A stretch of 64,000 bases of DNA. Source: Anomaloglossus baeobatrachus (lineage: Eukaryota; Chordata; Amphibia; Anura; Aromobatidae). The stretch lies in contig NC_134355.1 in NCBI RefSeq assembly GCF_048569485.1, positions 399,968,695-400,032,694 on the forward strand, given 5' to 3'. Position 1 is the first letter of the stretch, and the number at the start of each line of letters is the position of its first letter. A program made the translations under genes and the position numbers. The notes below the pieces were generated by a model. The model was given only the letters and a program-made list of their open reading frames with translations, was not told where the DNA came from and searched no databases. This document shows, one piece after another, positions 1 to 10,439 of the stretch.

Positions 1-1490
1 GGCTATTACACCAAGATAATGACAATATAAAAATGTACATCATACGGTGAGGAGGAGTGCATGGAGCTAGCGGTAATACCGGCATTTCTATAGAGGAGAG
101 GAACCAGGAGAAAAGGGGGACCGAATGTGTTTATAAATATTAAAATATTAAAATGTATTAAATATAAAGATAAAAATTATTGACAATAACAAGGCATCCA
201 TTAATACCAATTATTATTATCTTTTAAATTTATTAGAAAGGGAAAGTATTCAATATTAATTAATTAATACTTTAAATTTGGAGTGGAAGCACGCTGGAAA
301 AAATGAAACTAACGAATCATAAAAATGTGTTGAAAAAATGTAAAAATTATAAAAAACGTGCCAAAGGCACTGCAGGGGATAAAGTCCCCTTTACTCATAA
401 GAAAGGATGTTTGTCTCTTTTTGCATCTTTTTACATTATGACATAGCCATTCAAAAAACTGCACCATAACAAATTTTTAAAATTATAAAAGATCCTACCC
501 ATAGGCATGGGTCGCAAATACCTAGGGGCGACTTGCATTGCCAGGGCTGTAAAAAGACTAAAATAGACCATAAAACACTGATTTTAAATTAGGCTAAAGG
601 ACACTAAAATCGGACATGAATGTATTAAACAGCACATTGACATAGATATAAATTAATAAAATAAATCAGAGACTTCATTAAGGCCAAAGGGTTTCAGGGT
701 ATTCAATTTATAAATCCAGAAAGTCTCTTTCCTGCTGAGGGTTTCAGCCCTATTGTGTACAGCAGGGTCAATCTGTTCAATTGGTGTAATTTTAAAATCA
801 GGATTTTTATTATGCTGTAAAACACAGTGTTTAGAAAGGCCATGTAAAAGGAAGCCCGTTTTTATATTGTGGCGATGCGAATTTAATCTGTTGTGCAGTG
901 CTTGGCTCGTTCTACCCACATACTGTTTGCCGCATATACAATCAACCAGATAAATAACAAAATTTGATTGGCATGTCAGATGATTTTTTATCTTAAAAAA
1001 TTCCTTCCCATTGGATGCGCAAAAAGAAGTTCTCCCATGGTAAATGGTTTTACAACACAAACAATTCCTAGAGCCGCATCTGAATACACCCACTGGGGCT
1101 GAAAGAAAGTTTTTTGAGGTGGGCTTAGTCCTTAGTTTGCTAGGTGCTAATATATTTTTGATAGTGGGTGCTCCTCTGAATGTCACACCCGGGGTGGGAG
1201 GAAGTATAGGACTCAGGATGGGGTCATTCTGTAGGATCTCCCAATGTTTGGCCAGAATATTTTTAATCGACATATTGTCACTGCTAAAGGTAGTGATAAG
1301 ATTCAGGCTGAAATCCTGCTTGGCCTTTTTTCTTACACAATCATTGGTGAGAGTGTTTTTATCATTTCTTTGCTCAATGGGGGGCATACTTGAACGGGTC
1401 TTAATGAGGTCTATTTGTTTTAGTTTAGAGGATTCTTGATAAGCCCTCCGGATGAGAGGTTTGGGGTATCCTTTTTCCTCTTTTTTCTTT
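1..1490 (-). mobile_element. Penelope-like retroelement, left copy, 5'-truncated
   Basis: This minus-strand copy holds the end of the reverse-transcriptase/linker region, the GIY-YIG endonuclease and an AT-rich 3' untranslated tail. The spacer belongs to this copy: read on the minus strand, it encodes a segment beginning KGYPKPLIRRAY, in frame with the endonuclease. That resembles the region after the RT palm in Penelope-like elements, which is inference from memory of the family. The RT core itself is missing, so the copy cannot be autonomous as seen. It could continue leftwards beyond the window. Confidence 0.8.
653..1387 (-). CDS. GIY-YIG endonuclease region of Penelope-like element (left copy)
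   Basis: The 244-residue frame is the C-terminal part of a Penelope-like polyprotein and is open through the spacer to about 1482. A cysteine cluster at residues 104-112 (CGSRNCLCC) precedes the nuclease fold, as in the family's zinc-binding linker. The GIY-YIG core spans about 144-235: the strand VIYLVDC, then GKQYVGRT, the helix arginine in LHNRLNSH (R168), the catalytic-type glutamate in SRKETFWI (E221), and the closing PFGLNE. In these elements the nuclease nicks target DNA to prime reverse transcription. The methionine at 1387 is internal to the original polyprotein and not a true start. The reading frame has no stop up to its natural end. Confidence 0.82.
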   Translation of the reverse strand: MPPIEQRNDKNTLTNDCVRKKAKQDFSLNLITTFSSDNMSIKNILAKHWEILQNDPILSPILPPTPGVTFRGAPTIKNILAPSKLRTKPTSKNFLSAPVGVFRCGSRNCLCCKTIYHGRTSFCASNGKEFFKIKNHLTCQSNFVIYLVDCICGKQYVGRTSQALHNRLNSHRHNIKTGFLLHGLSKHCVLQHNKNPDFKITPIEQIDPAVHNRAETLSRKETFWIYKLNTLKPFGLNEVSDLFY

Positions 1491-2950
1491 CCTCATTAAG
1501 ACCCGTTCAAGTATGCCCCCCATTGAGCAAAGAAATGATAAAAACACTCTCACCAATGATTGTGTAAGAAAAAAGGCCAAGCAGGATTTCAGCCTGAATC
1601 TTATCACTACCTTTAGCAGTGACAATATGTCGATTAAAAATATTCTGGCCAAACATTGGGAGATCCTACAGAATGACCCCATCCTGAGTCCTATACTTCC
1701 TCCCACCCCGGGTGTGACATTCAGACGAGCACCCACTATCAAAAATATATTAGCACCTAGCAAACTAAGGACTAAGCCCACCTCAAAAAACTTTCTTTCA
1801 GCCCCAGTGGGTGTATTCAGATGCGGCTCTAGGAATTGTTTGTGTTGTAAAACCATTTACCATGGGAGAACTTCTTTTTGCGCATCCAATGGGAAGGAAT
1901 TTTTTAAGATAAAAAATCATCTGACATGCCAATCAAATTTTGTTATTTATCTGGTTGATTGTATATGCGGCAAACAGTATGTGGGTAGAACGAGCCAAGC
2001 ACTGCACAACAGATTAAATTCGCATCGCCACAATATAAAAACGGGCTTCCTTTTACATGGCCTTTCTAAACACTGTGTTTTACAGCATAATAAAAATCCT
2101 GATTTTAAAATTACACCAATTGAACAGATTGACCCTGCTGTACACAATAGGGCTGAAACCCTCAGCAGGAAAGAGACTTTCTGGATTTATAAATTGAATA
2201 CCCTGAAACCCTTTGGCCTTAATGAAGTCTCTGATTTATTTTATTAATTTATATCTATGTCAATGTGCTGTTTAATACATTCATGTCCGATTTTAGTGTC
2301 CTTTAGCCTAATTTAAAATCAGTGTTTTATGGTCTATTTTAGTCTTTTTACAGCCCTGGCAATGCAAGTCGCCCCTAGGTATTTGCGACCCATGCCTATG
2401 GGTAGGATCTTTTATAATTTTAAAAATTTGTTATGGTGCAGTTTTTTGAATGGCTATGTCATAATGTAAAAAGATGCAAAAAGAGACAAACATCCTTTCT
2501 TATGAGTAAAGGGGACTTTATCCCCTGCAGTGCCTTTGGCACGTTTTTTATAATTTTTACATTTTTTCAACACATTTTTATGATTCGTTAGTTTCATTTT
2601 TTCCAGCGTGCTTCCACTCCAAATTTAAAGTATTAATTAATTAATATTGAATACTTTCCCTTTCTAATAAATTTAAAAGATAATAATAATTGGTATTAAT
2701 GGATGCCTTGTTATTGTCAATAATTTTTATCTTTATATTTAATACATTTTAATATTTTAATATTTATAAACACATTCGGTCTCCCTTTTCTCCTGGTTCC
2801 TCTCCTCTATAGAAATGCCGGTATTACCGCTAGCTCCATGCACTCCTCCTCCCCGTATGATGTACATTTTTATATTGTCATTATCTTGGTGTAACAGCCT
2901 TCTTTGGAGTGTTTTAATTTCACAAGTATTTTTCCCCTGTTTGGTGTCCA
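1491..2950 (+). mobile_element. Penelope-like retroelement, right copy, 5'-truncated
   Basis: This plus-strand copy starts abruptly at 1491, inside coding sequence, 81 bp further 3' than the left copy. It holds the endonuclease region and an AT-rich tail matching the left copy to at least 2899. The end at 2950 is approximate. Sequence to about 4135, including the hammerhead candidate near 3840, could be the pseudo-LTR part of the same element, because Penelope-like elements carry such ribozymes there. I could not prove continuity. Confidence 0.78.
1513..2247 (+). CDS. GIY-YIG endonuclease region of Penelope-like element (right copy)
   Basis: This frame is the mirror copy of the one on the minus strand and encodes the same 244 residues with one difference noticed (Arg in place of Gly at residue 72). 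The cysteine cluster, the YLVDC/GKQYVGRT pair, R168 and E221 are all kept. The frame is open back to the palindrome junction (LIKTRSS before the methionine), so it is a 5'-truncated polyprotein end and not a complete gene. Intact nuclease frames in both copies suggest recent origin, or copying of one from the other. Confidence 0.82.
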   Translation: MPPIEQRNDKNTLTNDCVRKKAKQDFSLNLITTFSSDNMSIKNILAKHWEILQNDPILSPILPPTPGVTFRRAPTIKNILAPSKLRTKPTSKNFLSAPVGVFRCGSRNCLCCKTIYHGRTSFCASNGKEFFKIKNHLTCQSNFVIYLVDCICGKQYVGRTSQALHNRLNSHRHNIKTGFLLHGLSKHCVLQHNKNPDFKITPIEQIDPAVHNRAETLSRKETFWIYKLNTLKPFGLNEVSDLFY

Positions 2951-3836
2951 TTAGTCATCCCGATAATTGTATCAGTATAATCATTAGCTCCGAACACTCT
3001 TCATCCTTGCACAGTGCACTTTCACTTGTGTATTCACCCTCTACTCTGTGCCACTGAGCACATTTCCATGCTGTCTGAACTTTCGTCACCCTGGCAAGGT
3101 TATATCCTTCCCATGCGCTTGCGCAGTTTGTTTTTTTCCCACGGTCTGAACTCATTTCACCCCGTCACCACTGGCACTTGCTTCTTTTTACAGATGCGAT
3201 TTCTTTCCACCTTATGTCAGACTCTTTCACATCAGTCCCTCTTTGTTTCAAATTTTTCACTTTGATCCTTCCAAGCAGGAAAGTTTGATGCATTAAATGG
3301 ATCTAACATTTATCACGTTTATGTACTTGCACAGTTCTACAGTTCATATATATATAGAAACTTATTAAATTTTCACATTTTTTAAGGGCGTTTGCCTTTA
3401 TTAACTGATCTTTCTGTGCTACTTCATGACATTCCATCCCCATTTCCACCAAGCCCACTGGATGCATTTGGAGGAATGGTTTGGTGGTTTAATCCCTTTG
3501 CATACCAGTACTTGTCCATAGGTTCGCACCTCTCCATTTCCATTTAACCCCCTGTTTTATGAATTTTGCCTGCAAATCTCAAATTTTATATGTTAAAAAT
3601 GGACCACGAAAAACTTGTTTTTAAAAACTTTTAATAATGTTTATTTTTATCGCATGCAGTAATTTGTGTTTTACAATAATTTGTTGTATTTAATTGTGTT
3701 TTTTTTGTATGTTCTCTACGTGTCTATGAGTCATTGCCCTGCAAACAGAGTGGGTGGATGACGTCATGGCTGTCAACGTGGCAGTCTTTATCCTCCTTTA
3801 TAACACTTGACTGTTAGACAGCTGCATGATTTCTTT
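2951..3836. other. Intergenic, possible Penelope pseudo-LTR/3' region
   Basis: No gene is recognised in this AT-rich stretch. It lies between the Penelope-like endonuclease copy and a hammerhead candidate in the same orientation, so it may be untranslated sequence of the same element. Open frames here are short and without recognisable domains. Confidence 0.4.
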
Positions 3837-3883
3837 TTTCCCTGAGGAAGGAGATGGTTCCAGTCTCTGAAACGCGTTGGAAA
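3837..3883 (+). ncRNA. Hammerhead ribozyme candidate (Penelope-type, small helix III)
   Basis: The order of parts fits a hammerhead. The strand TTTCC (3837-3841) is followed by the core box CTGAGGA (3842-3848), one extra A, a stem II hairpin (GGAGA/TCTCT, loop TGGTTCCAG), GAAA (3869-3872), the self-complementary CGCG, then TT and GGAAA (3879-3883). GGAAA pairs with TTTCC to form stem I. Cleavage would be expected after the second T of CGCGTT. The very short CGCG helix III fits Penelope-type hammerheads thought to act as dimers. The extra A before stem II recurs in the related motifs elsewhere in this window. Activity is not shown. Confidence 0.6.
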
Positions 3884-4135
3884 TGCTGTAATAAAAAAGA
3901 AACTTCTTCATTAATCCTGCACCAGTGGTTTTTCAGCGCGGCTAAAACCCGTTTTCCTATATTTATATATGACTTTTGCTGTTTTACGGGGCCGCTGCTT
4001 TTTAACCAAGCTGACACTCACATGCGATTTCAGGAGTTGTGACTGGCACAACCTGATCAGGTGAGTGTTATCATAACTTTCCGTCATTTCTGGTTTTACC
4101 GGGTAAGACCCTATTTGCGCCTTCTGTCTCCCCAC

Positions 4136-4564
4136 CTCTAGCACCTGTATGTTACCATTCCAGACATGGTGACACCAAGGTACTTGCATAATAAACCAAA
4201 CATAGAAATACAGATCCAAAAATATAGACAAATCACAGCACATTTGCAATAGAAAATGCACAGAAATGTTAACCAAAAAAACCGCCAAACATGTTTAATA
4301 GTGGCTTCCCCATCCTGAAATGCCATTTGTACATGCATAAAATACTTTGCAGCCCATATATACACGTGCTGACATTACTAGTAAACTGCAATGAATACTT
4401 CAAAAGGCCAAATAAATACAATCTCCTGTTTGTGAGTCTCCAGTGTATCTCAAAATGAGTCAGGCCCATTAATACATGCCAAACTAGACAAATATGTTTA
4501 TACTCTGCCAACAGAATGTGCACATGTAGGTAAAGACAGAAGCAATGCAAATATCTGTACTCAC
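4136..4564. other. No gene recognised
   Basis: AT-rich sequence with only short chance open frames. It lies just 3' (on the minus strand) of the MADF-like exon and could be its intron. Confidence 0.4.
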
Positions 4565-4751
4565 CATATCAATTTTTTTTTCCAGCGGTACATTGAGACC
4601 ATCCATTCCTAGGGTAGACTATCTCTGCCACAGACATCCATGCTCGTTCCACCATTAACCTGTCATGGTAGCCATCATCACGTGTGTCCCACAGCTCTGG
4701 ATGCCCCTCTACTTCTCCAATCAGCCTCTCTGTATCGGTTCTGGGCGCCAT
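4565..4751 (-). CDS. MADF/Myb-SANT-like domain exon (orphan)
   Basis: Read on the minus strand from an ATG in good context (AGCATGG), this encodes about 60 residues beginning MAPRTDTERLIGEVE. They contain LWDTRDDGYHDR and an AWMSVAEIV helix. The pattern 'ERLI..V...P.LWD.R...YHDR......AW..VA' is typical of MADF or Myb/SANT-like DNA-binding domains, found in host proteins and in the accessory protein of Harbinger transposons. After the helix the frame meets a nine-A run and then a stop. With one A fewer it would read on to KKIDM and a good donor, ATG|GTGAGTA, at 4565/4564. So this may be a first coding exon with a homopolymer length error, or a decayed copy. No second exon was recognised. Confidence 0.45.
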
Positions 4752-4889
4752 GCTCAGTACCTGTGTTGTTCTCTGTGCTCAAAGTTCCCCTGCAGTGAGA
4801 GGACAGGTGCCCAGCTGCTGTCTGGCGTGCAAATGAGACAGGAAATGTATGTTTGGCGCCAGAATTAATGGCCTACAATTAACCTGATA

Positions 4890-5190
4890 GATTGGTAACA
4901 AGTGTTTCAACTTTTGTGATGAAATACGGACACGGACGATACGTGCTGAACACGGACATACTCCGTGTGCGGTCCGTGCCTGCGTGTTGCCGGCAAAAAA
5001 CGGACATGTCGTTCGTGTTGAAAAGCGCACACACGTGCTTACGACACGGACACACGTTCCGTGTGATTTTACGTACGTGTGCCATCTTCCATTGAATAAC
5101 ATGTGTCTCCGTGTGTACGTGTCTCCGGTACGTGCAAATACGTACCGCACACGTACAAATTACACGGATGTGTGTTGCGGGTCTAAAGCA
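4890..5190. repeat. CpG-rich ACGTGT-type repeat, probable miniature element
   Basis: The stretch is full of short variants of ACGGACAC, ACGTGT and their complements in both orientations, in an otherwise AT-rich setting. It has the look of an interspersed miniature element. I could not fix its ends. Confidence 0.4.
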
Positions 5191-5224
5191 ATACCACATT
5201 TATATAGTTTTTCATGTTGTCATA

Positions 5225-5900
5225 TTTACAACATAAAAACTATTTTATAGGTAAAAAATAGTTTTTCCATTGTTGTATTCTGAGAGCTATATCATTTTTA
5301 ATTTTTTGCTTACGGAGCTGTATGGCAGCTTGTTTTTTACTGGACAAGATGACGTTTTCAGCCGTACCCTTTTAATTTATATGACTTTTTTTTATTGCGT
5401 TTCATTCCACTTTTTTGTCAGCTGTATGTTGAAAACACATGGTTTTTGCTACGTTTATTTTAGTTTTTTATGGTATTCACTGAAGGGGTTAATTAGTGTG
5501 ACAGTTTTATAGATTGGATTGTTACGGATGCAGCGATACCAATATTTTTTTTTCATTATTTTTGTTCTTTATTTTCTGATTTTTCAAAATATTTTAACAA
5601 TTTTTTTTACTTTTTTACTTAGTCCCTACTGTATATCACATTACTTTTTATTTATCTGAACACTCATATAATGTATTGCAATGCGCCAACATCGCTGCAC
5701 ATTATACTGTCTGTGCAGTACTTGCAGAAGCATCTGAAATCATCTTGAGGGGAGTGAGTGCAATCCATCTCCCAGACTGCTAAATTGCTGAGTTCGATAT
5801 TGATCCCGGCATTTAGGTGGTTAAAAAGCCAGGGATGGAGTGGGGACCATCCCTGGCTATGAGAGCTAGGGTTCGGCTGTCAGGTAAGCCAAGTTCCCAG
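5225..5900. repeat. Old interspersed repeat fragment
   Basis: It contains a T-rich segment with 'ATAGATTGGATTGTTACGG' followed by a 'gatgcagcgataccaata' phrase, which also occurs in related form near 16690 and 62990. This suggests a decayed copy of the TTAA element family seen complete at 62352-63614. The termini are not preserved. There is no coding content. Confidence 0.45.
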
Positions 5901-6264
5901 TGACGAATGTGTGGGCAAAGCTACTGAGCCCCCTCAAATGCTATGACATAACCCGTACTTTATTGATCAGGAAGCCTTATCCGACAATAACACAAGAGGT
6001 ACGACAAAGGTCGGGAACAGGAAAAAAACTTCAGAGTATTTCAAAACATTGCTTGACTACACAGAACAGATGACAACATATAAGCACAACTGTAATAATG
6101 TTAACTAATAAGTCAAAGTCGATCTCAATTTTTCGAAAATCCAACAGTTTTCTCTTGTGATTATATGGGGACATTAGGTTATTTAATTGAGCCAAATGTC
6201 CTATGAAATAAATATATTTTGTCAGTCTGGTCGTAACATTATTATGCAATGTATCAAGCATTAC
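5901..6264. other. No gene recognised
   Basis: Non-coding sequence with no repeat structure that I could identify. Confidence 0.4.
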
Positions 6265-7349
6265 TTAAGGGTACTTTACACGCTGCGATATCGGTACCGA
6301 TATCGCTAGCGAGCATACCCGCCCCCGTCGGTTGTGCGATGTGGGCAAATCGCTGCCCATGGCGCACATCGCTAACCCCCATCACACAGACTTATCTGCC
6401 CTGCGACGTCGCTCTGGCCGGTGATCCGCCTCCTTTATAAAGGGGTGGGTCGTGCGGCGTCACAGCGACGTCACACGGCAGCCGTCCAATAGAAGCGGAA
6501 GGGCGGAGATGAGCGGGACGTAACCTTCCGCCCACCTCTTTACTTCCGCATTGCCGGTGGAGGCAGGTAAGGAGATGTTTGTCGCTCCTGCGGTATCACA
6601 CATAGCGATGTGTGCTACCGCAGGAACGACAAACAACATCGCACCTGTCGCAGCAGCGATATTAACCCCTTCACCCCCGGCCACTAAAACACCCTAATGA
6701 CCGGGCCATTTTTTGCAATTCTGACCAGTGTCACTTTGACAGGTTATAACTCTGGAACGCTTCAACGGATCCTGGCGATTCTGAGATTGTTTTTTCGTGA
6801 CATATTGTGCTTCATGTCAGTGGTAAATTTAGGCCGATATTTTTTGCGTTTATTTGTGAAAATTTAGGAAATTTGGCGAAAATTTTGAAAATTTCGCAAT
6901 TTTCAAACTTTGAAAATTTATGCCCATAAATCTGAGAGATATGTCACACAAAATAGTTACTAAATAACATTTCCCACTTGTGTACTTTACATCAGCGCAA
7001 TTTTCGAAACAAATTTTTTTTCCGTTAGGAAGTTAGAAGGGGTCAAAGGTCATCAGCAAATTCTCATTTTTCCAACAAAATTTACAAAATAATTTTTTTT
7101 AGGGACCACATTACATTTGAGGTGACTTTGAGAGGCCTAGGTGACAGAAAATACCCAAAAGTGACCTCATTCTAAAAACTACACCCCTCACACTGCTCAA
7201 AACCACATCCAATAAGTTTATTAACCCTTTAGGTGCTTCACAGGAACCAAAGCAATGTGGAAGGAAAAAATGAAAATTTTACTTTTTAATACAAAAATGT
7301 TACTTTAGCCATAAAATTTTCATTTTTACAAGGGAGAAAAGAGAAAGTA

Positions 7350-9420
7350 CACAATACAATTTATTGTGCATGTTCTCCTGAGTACGCTGATACCCCATAT
7401 GTGGTAAAAATCAATTGTTTGGGCGCACGGCAGAGCTCGGAAGGGAAGGAGCGCCATTTGAATTTTTGAACGCAAAATTAGCTGCACTCATTAGCGGACG
7501 CCATGTCGGGTTTGAAGACCCCCTGAGGTGCCTAACCAATGGAGCTCCCCCACAAGTGACCCCATTTTGGAAACTAGAGCCCTCAAATAATTTTTCTAGA
7601 TGTTTGGTGAGCACTTTGAACCCCTGGGGGCTTCACATAAGTTTATAGCGTTGAGCCGTGAAAAGAAAAAAAAAATTATTACCACAAAACGGTTGCTTCA
7701 ACTAGGTAGCTTTTTTTTTCACAAGGGTAACAGGAAAAAATGCACCATAAAATGTATTGTGCATTTTCTCCTGAGTACGCAGATACCTCATATGTGGTGG
7801 AAATCAAATGTTTGGACACACAGCAGTGCTCGGAAGGCAAGGAGCGCCATTTGAATTTTTGAGTGCAAAATTAGCTGCACCTGTTAGCGGACGCCATGTC
7901 GGGTTTGAAGACCCCCTGAGGTGCCTAAACAATGGAGCTCCCCCACAAGTGACCCCATTTTGGAAACTAGAGCCCTCAAATAATTGTTCTAGATGTTTGG
8001 TGAGCACTTTGAACACCTGGGGGCTTCACAGAAGTTTATAGCGTTGAGCCGTGAAAAGAAAAAAAATTTTTTTTACAACAAAACGGTTGCTTCAACTAGG
8101 TAGCTTTTTTTTTCACAAGGGTAACAGGAAAAAATGCACCATAAAATGTATTGTGCATTTTCTCCTGAATACGCAGATACCTCATATGTGGTGGAAATCA
8201 AATCTTTGGACACACGGCAGTGCTCGGAAGGCAAGGAGCGCCATTTGAATTTTTGAATGCAAAATTAGCTGCACTCATTAGCGGACGCCATGTGGGGTAT
8301 GAAGACCCCCTGAGGTGCCTAAACAATGGAGCTCCCCCACAAGTCACCCCATTTTGGAAACTAGAGCCCTCAAATAATTTTTCTAGATGTTTGGTGAGCA
8401 CTTTGAACACCTGGGGGCTTCACAGAAGTTTATAGCGTTGAGCCGTGAAAAGAAAAAAAATTTTTTTTACCACAAAACGGTTGCTTCAACTAGGTAGCTT
8501 TTTTTTTCACAAGGCTATCAGGAAAAAATGCACCATAAAATGTATTGTGCATTTTCTCCTGAGTACGCAGATACCTCATATGTGGTGGAAAGTAATTGTT
8601 TGGGCGCATGGCGGGGCTCAGAAGAGAAGGAGCGCCATTTGACAGCAAAATTGGTTGGAATCATTAGCGGACGCCATGTCACGTTTGGAGACCCCCTATG
8701 GTGCCTAAACAGTGGAGCTCCCCCACAAGTGACACCATTTTGGAAACTAGAGCCCTCAAATAATTTTTCTAGATGTTTGATGTGCACTTTGAACACCTGG
8801 GGGCTTCACAGAAGTTTATAGCGTTGAGCCGTGAAAAGAAAAAATTTTTTTTTACCACAAAACAGTTGCTTCAACTAGGTAGCTTTTTTTTCACAAGGGT
8901 AACAGGAAAAAATGCACCATAAAATGTATTGTGCAATTTCTCCTGAGTACGCAGATACCTCATATGTGGTGGAAAGTAATTGTTTGGGCGCATGGCGGGG
9001 CTCAGAAGAGAAGGAGCGCCATTTGACAGCAAAATTGGTTTGAATCATTAGCGGACGCCATGTCACGTTTGGAGACCCCCTATGGTGCCTAAACAGTGGA
9101 GCTCCTCCACAAGTGACACCATTTTGGAAACTAGAGCCCTCAAATAATTTTTCTAGATGTTTGATGTGCACTTTGAACACCTGGGGGCTTCACAGAAGTT
9201 TATAGCGTTGAGCCGTGAAAAGAAACATTTTTTTTTTTACCACAAAACGGTTGCTTCAACTAGGTAGCTTTTTTTTTCACAAGGGTAACAGGAAAAAATG
9301 CACCATAAAATGTATTGTGCATTTTCTCCTGAGTACGCAGATACCTCATATGTGGTGGAAATAAATTGTTTGAGCGCATGGCGGGGCTCAGAAGAGAAGG
9401 AGCGCCATTTGACTTTTCAA
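7350..9420. repeat. Tandem array, about five units of 384-394 bp
   Basis: The phrase GCGTTGAGCCGTGAAAAG recurs near 7648, 8041, 8435, 8821 and 9205, and 'TATGTGGTGGAAAT'-type phrases recur at the same period. Units are highly similar, and the last two form a slightly different subtype, sharing changes in the GGACGCCATGTC segment. Short open frames on both strands repeat with the unit and are by-products. Confidence 0.9.
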
Positions 9421-9440
9421 ACGCACAGACGCAGTGCACT

Positions 9441-9900
9441 GATCGGCCGCTGCAGGACGCACGGTCGGATGCGATAAAAAAAAGCGTCGGGGATACGTAA
9501 AAAAAAAAAAGTCACGCCAAAAATTGACCATGGATGCAGATACGTTATGTGCATCCCTGATCAGCGCTTGGCGGGACGCACGGATGGATGTGATACAAAA
9601 AGCGTCGGGGATACGGAAAAAAAAAAGTCACGCCAAAAATTGAGCAGGGATGCCGATCCGTTATCTGCATCCCTGATCAGCGCTTGGCGGGACGCACGGA
9701 CGGATGCGATACAAAAAGCGTCGGGGATACGGAAAAAAAAAAGTCACGCCAAAAATTGAGCAGGGATGCCGATCCGTTATCTGCATCCCTGATCAGCACT
9801 CGGCGAGACGCACGGACAGATGAGGTGTAAAAATGGACAGGGGATACGGAAAAAAAAAAAAAGTTATACTCACAGTACCCAGAGGACTAGCAGGAGGATC
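9441..9900. repeat. Tandem array, about four units of 115-118 bp
   Basis: GATCAGCGCTTGGCGGGACG-type starts recur at about 9441, 9559, 9674 and 9791. Each unit holds a 'GCGTCGGGGATACG' box, an A-run and 'AGTCACGCCAAAAATTGA'. The array directly follows the 390-bp array inside the same element. Confidence 0.88.
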
Positions 9901-10027
9901 ACTGACTAGAAGAGCTGCAGAGGAATAGATGGCAGAGAGATGGACAGCTTTACAGGAGCAGCAGGCAGATCAGCAGAATGCCCAGGAAGGACCCAGCGAT
10001 GGACGCAGATGTGATCAGGCCGTTGAA

Positions 10028-10212
10028 GACAGGTAAGAGGACGTCGGGGGAGAGCAGAGGGGGAGAGGTGGAGAGGGGGGGGAGAGCAGAGGGGGAGACC
10101 GGAGAGGGAGCAGCAGAACAGAGATAATGGGGGAGGCAGTCAGATCGTGGGGGGAGCAGATCGGGATGTCGGGGGGGGGGGTTGGGGGGAGCAGATCGCG
10201 GGGGGGGGCACG
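10028..10212 (+). other. G-rich purine tract
   Basis: The plus strand has repeated G runs of three to ten bases separated by short AGA or CAGA spacers. This could form G-quadruplexes. Proline-rich frames on the opposite strand are a composition effect. Confidence 0.7.
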
Positions 10213-10439
10213 GCAGGGGCTACCATGGCAGCGCGCAGGGGCACCACGGGAGCGCGCACGGGCTGGCTGCAAAGTGAGCACAGTACTCACGAGCAGCAGC
10301 GGTGACAGCTAGGGCGGCGGCGGCGGCAGCAGCGGCGGTGGCGTGGTACCACAAGTACCAGCCACTGCACGCTGCAGACATGTTGGGGGAGGGCTCGCAG
10401 GCCAGCACAGGCCTGGGGAGGGTGGCCACCGGCAAATCA

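Larger units (their letters stand above)
1..2899. repeat. Near-perfect 2.9-kb inverted repeat of Penelope-like copies
   Basis: Bases 1-1409 are the reverse complement of 1491-2899, pairing so that the two coordinates sum to 2900. An 81-bp unique spacer (1410-1490) separates the arms. In the stretches I compared only scattered single-base differences appear, for example at positions 5 and 48-49 and one codon change in the encoded protein. The left arm reaches the window edge, so its outer limit is unknown. The right arm runs on without a visible boundary. Both arms carry the same Penelope-like endonuclease region, pointing away from the centre. Confidence 0.93.

Noticed and set aside
7411-9180. 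Many open frames of 65-100 codons on both strands
   Set aside because: They repeat with the 390-bp array unit and occur in both orientations with no known domain. They are by-products of the tandem repeat.
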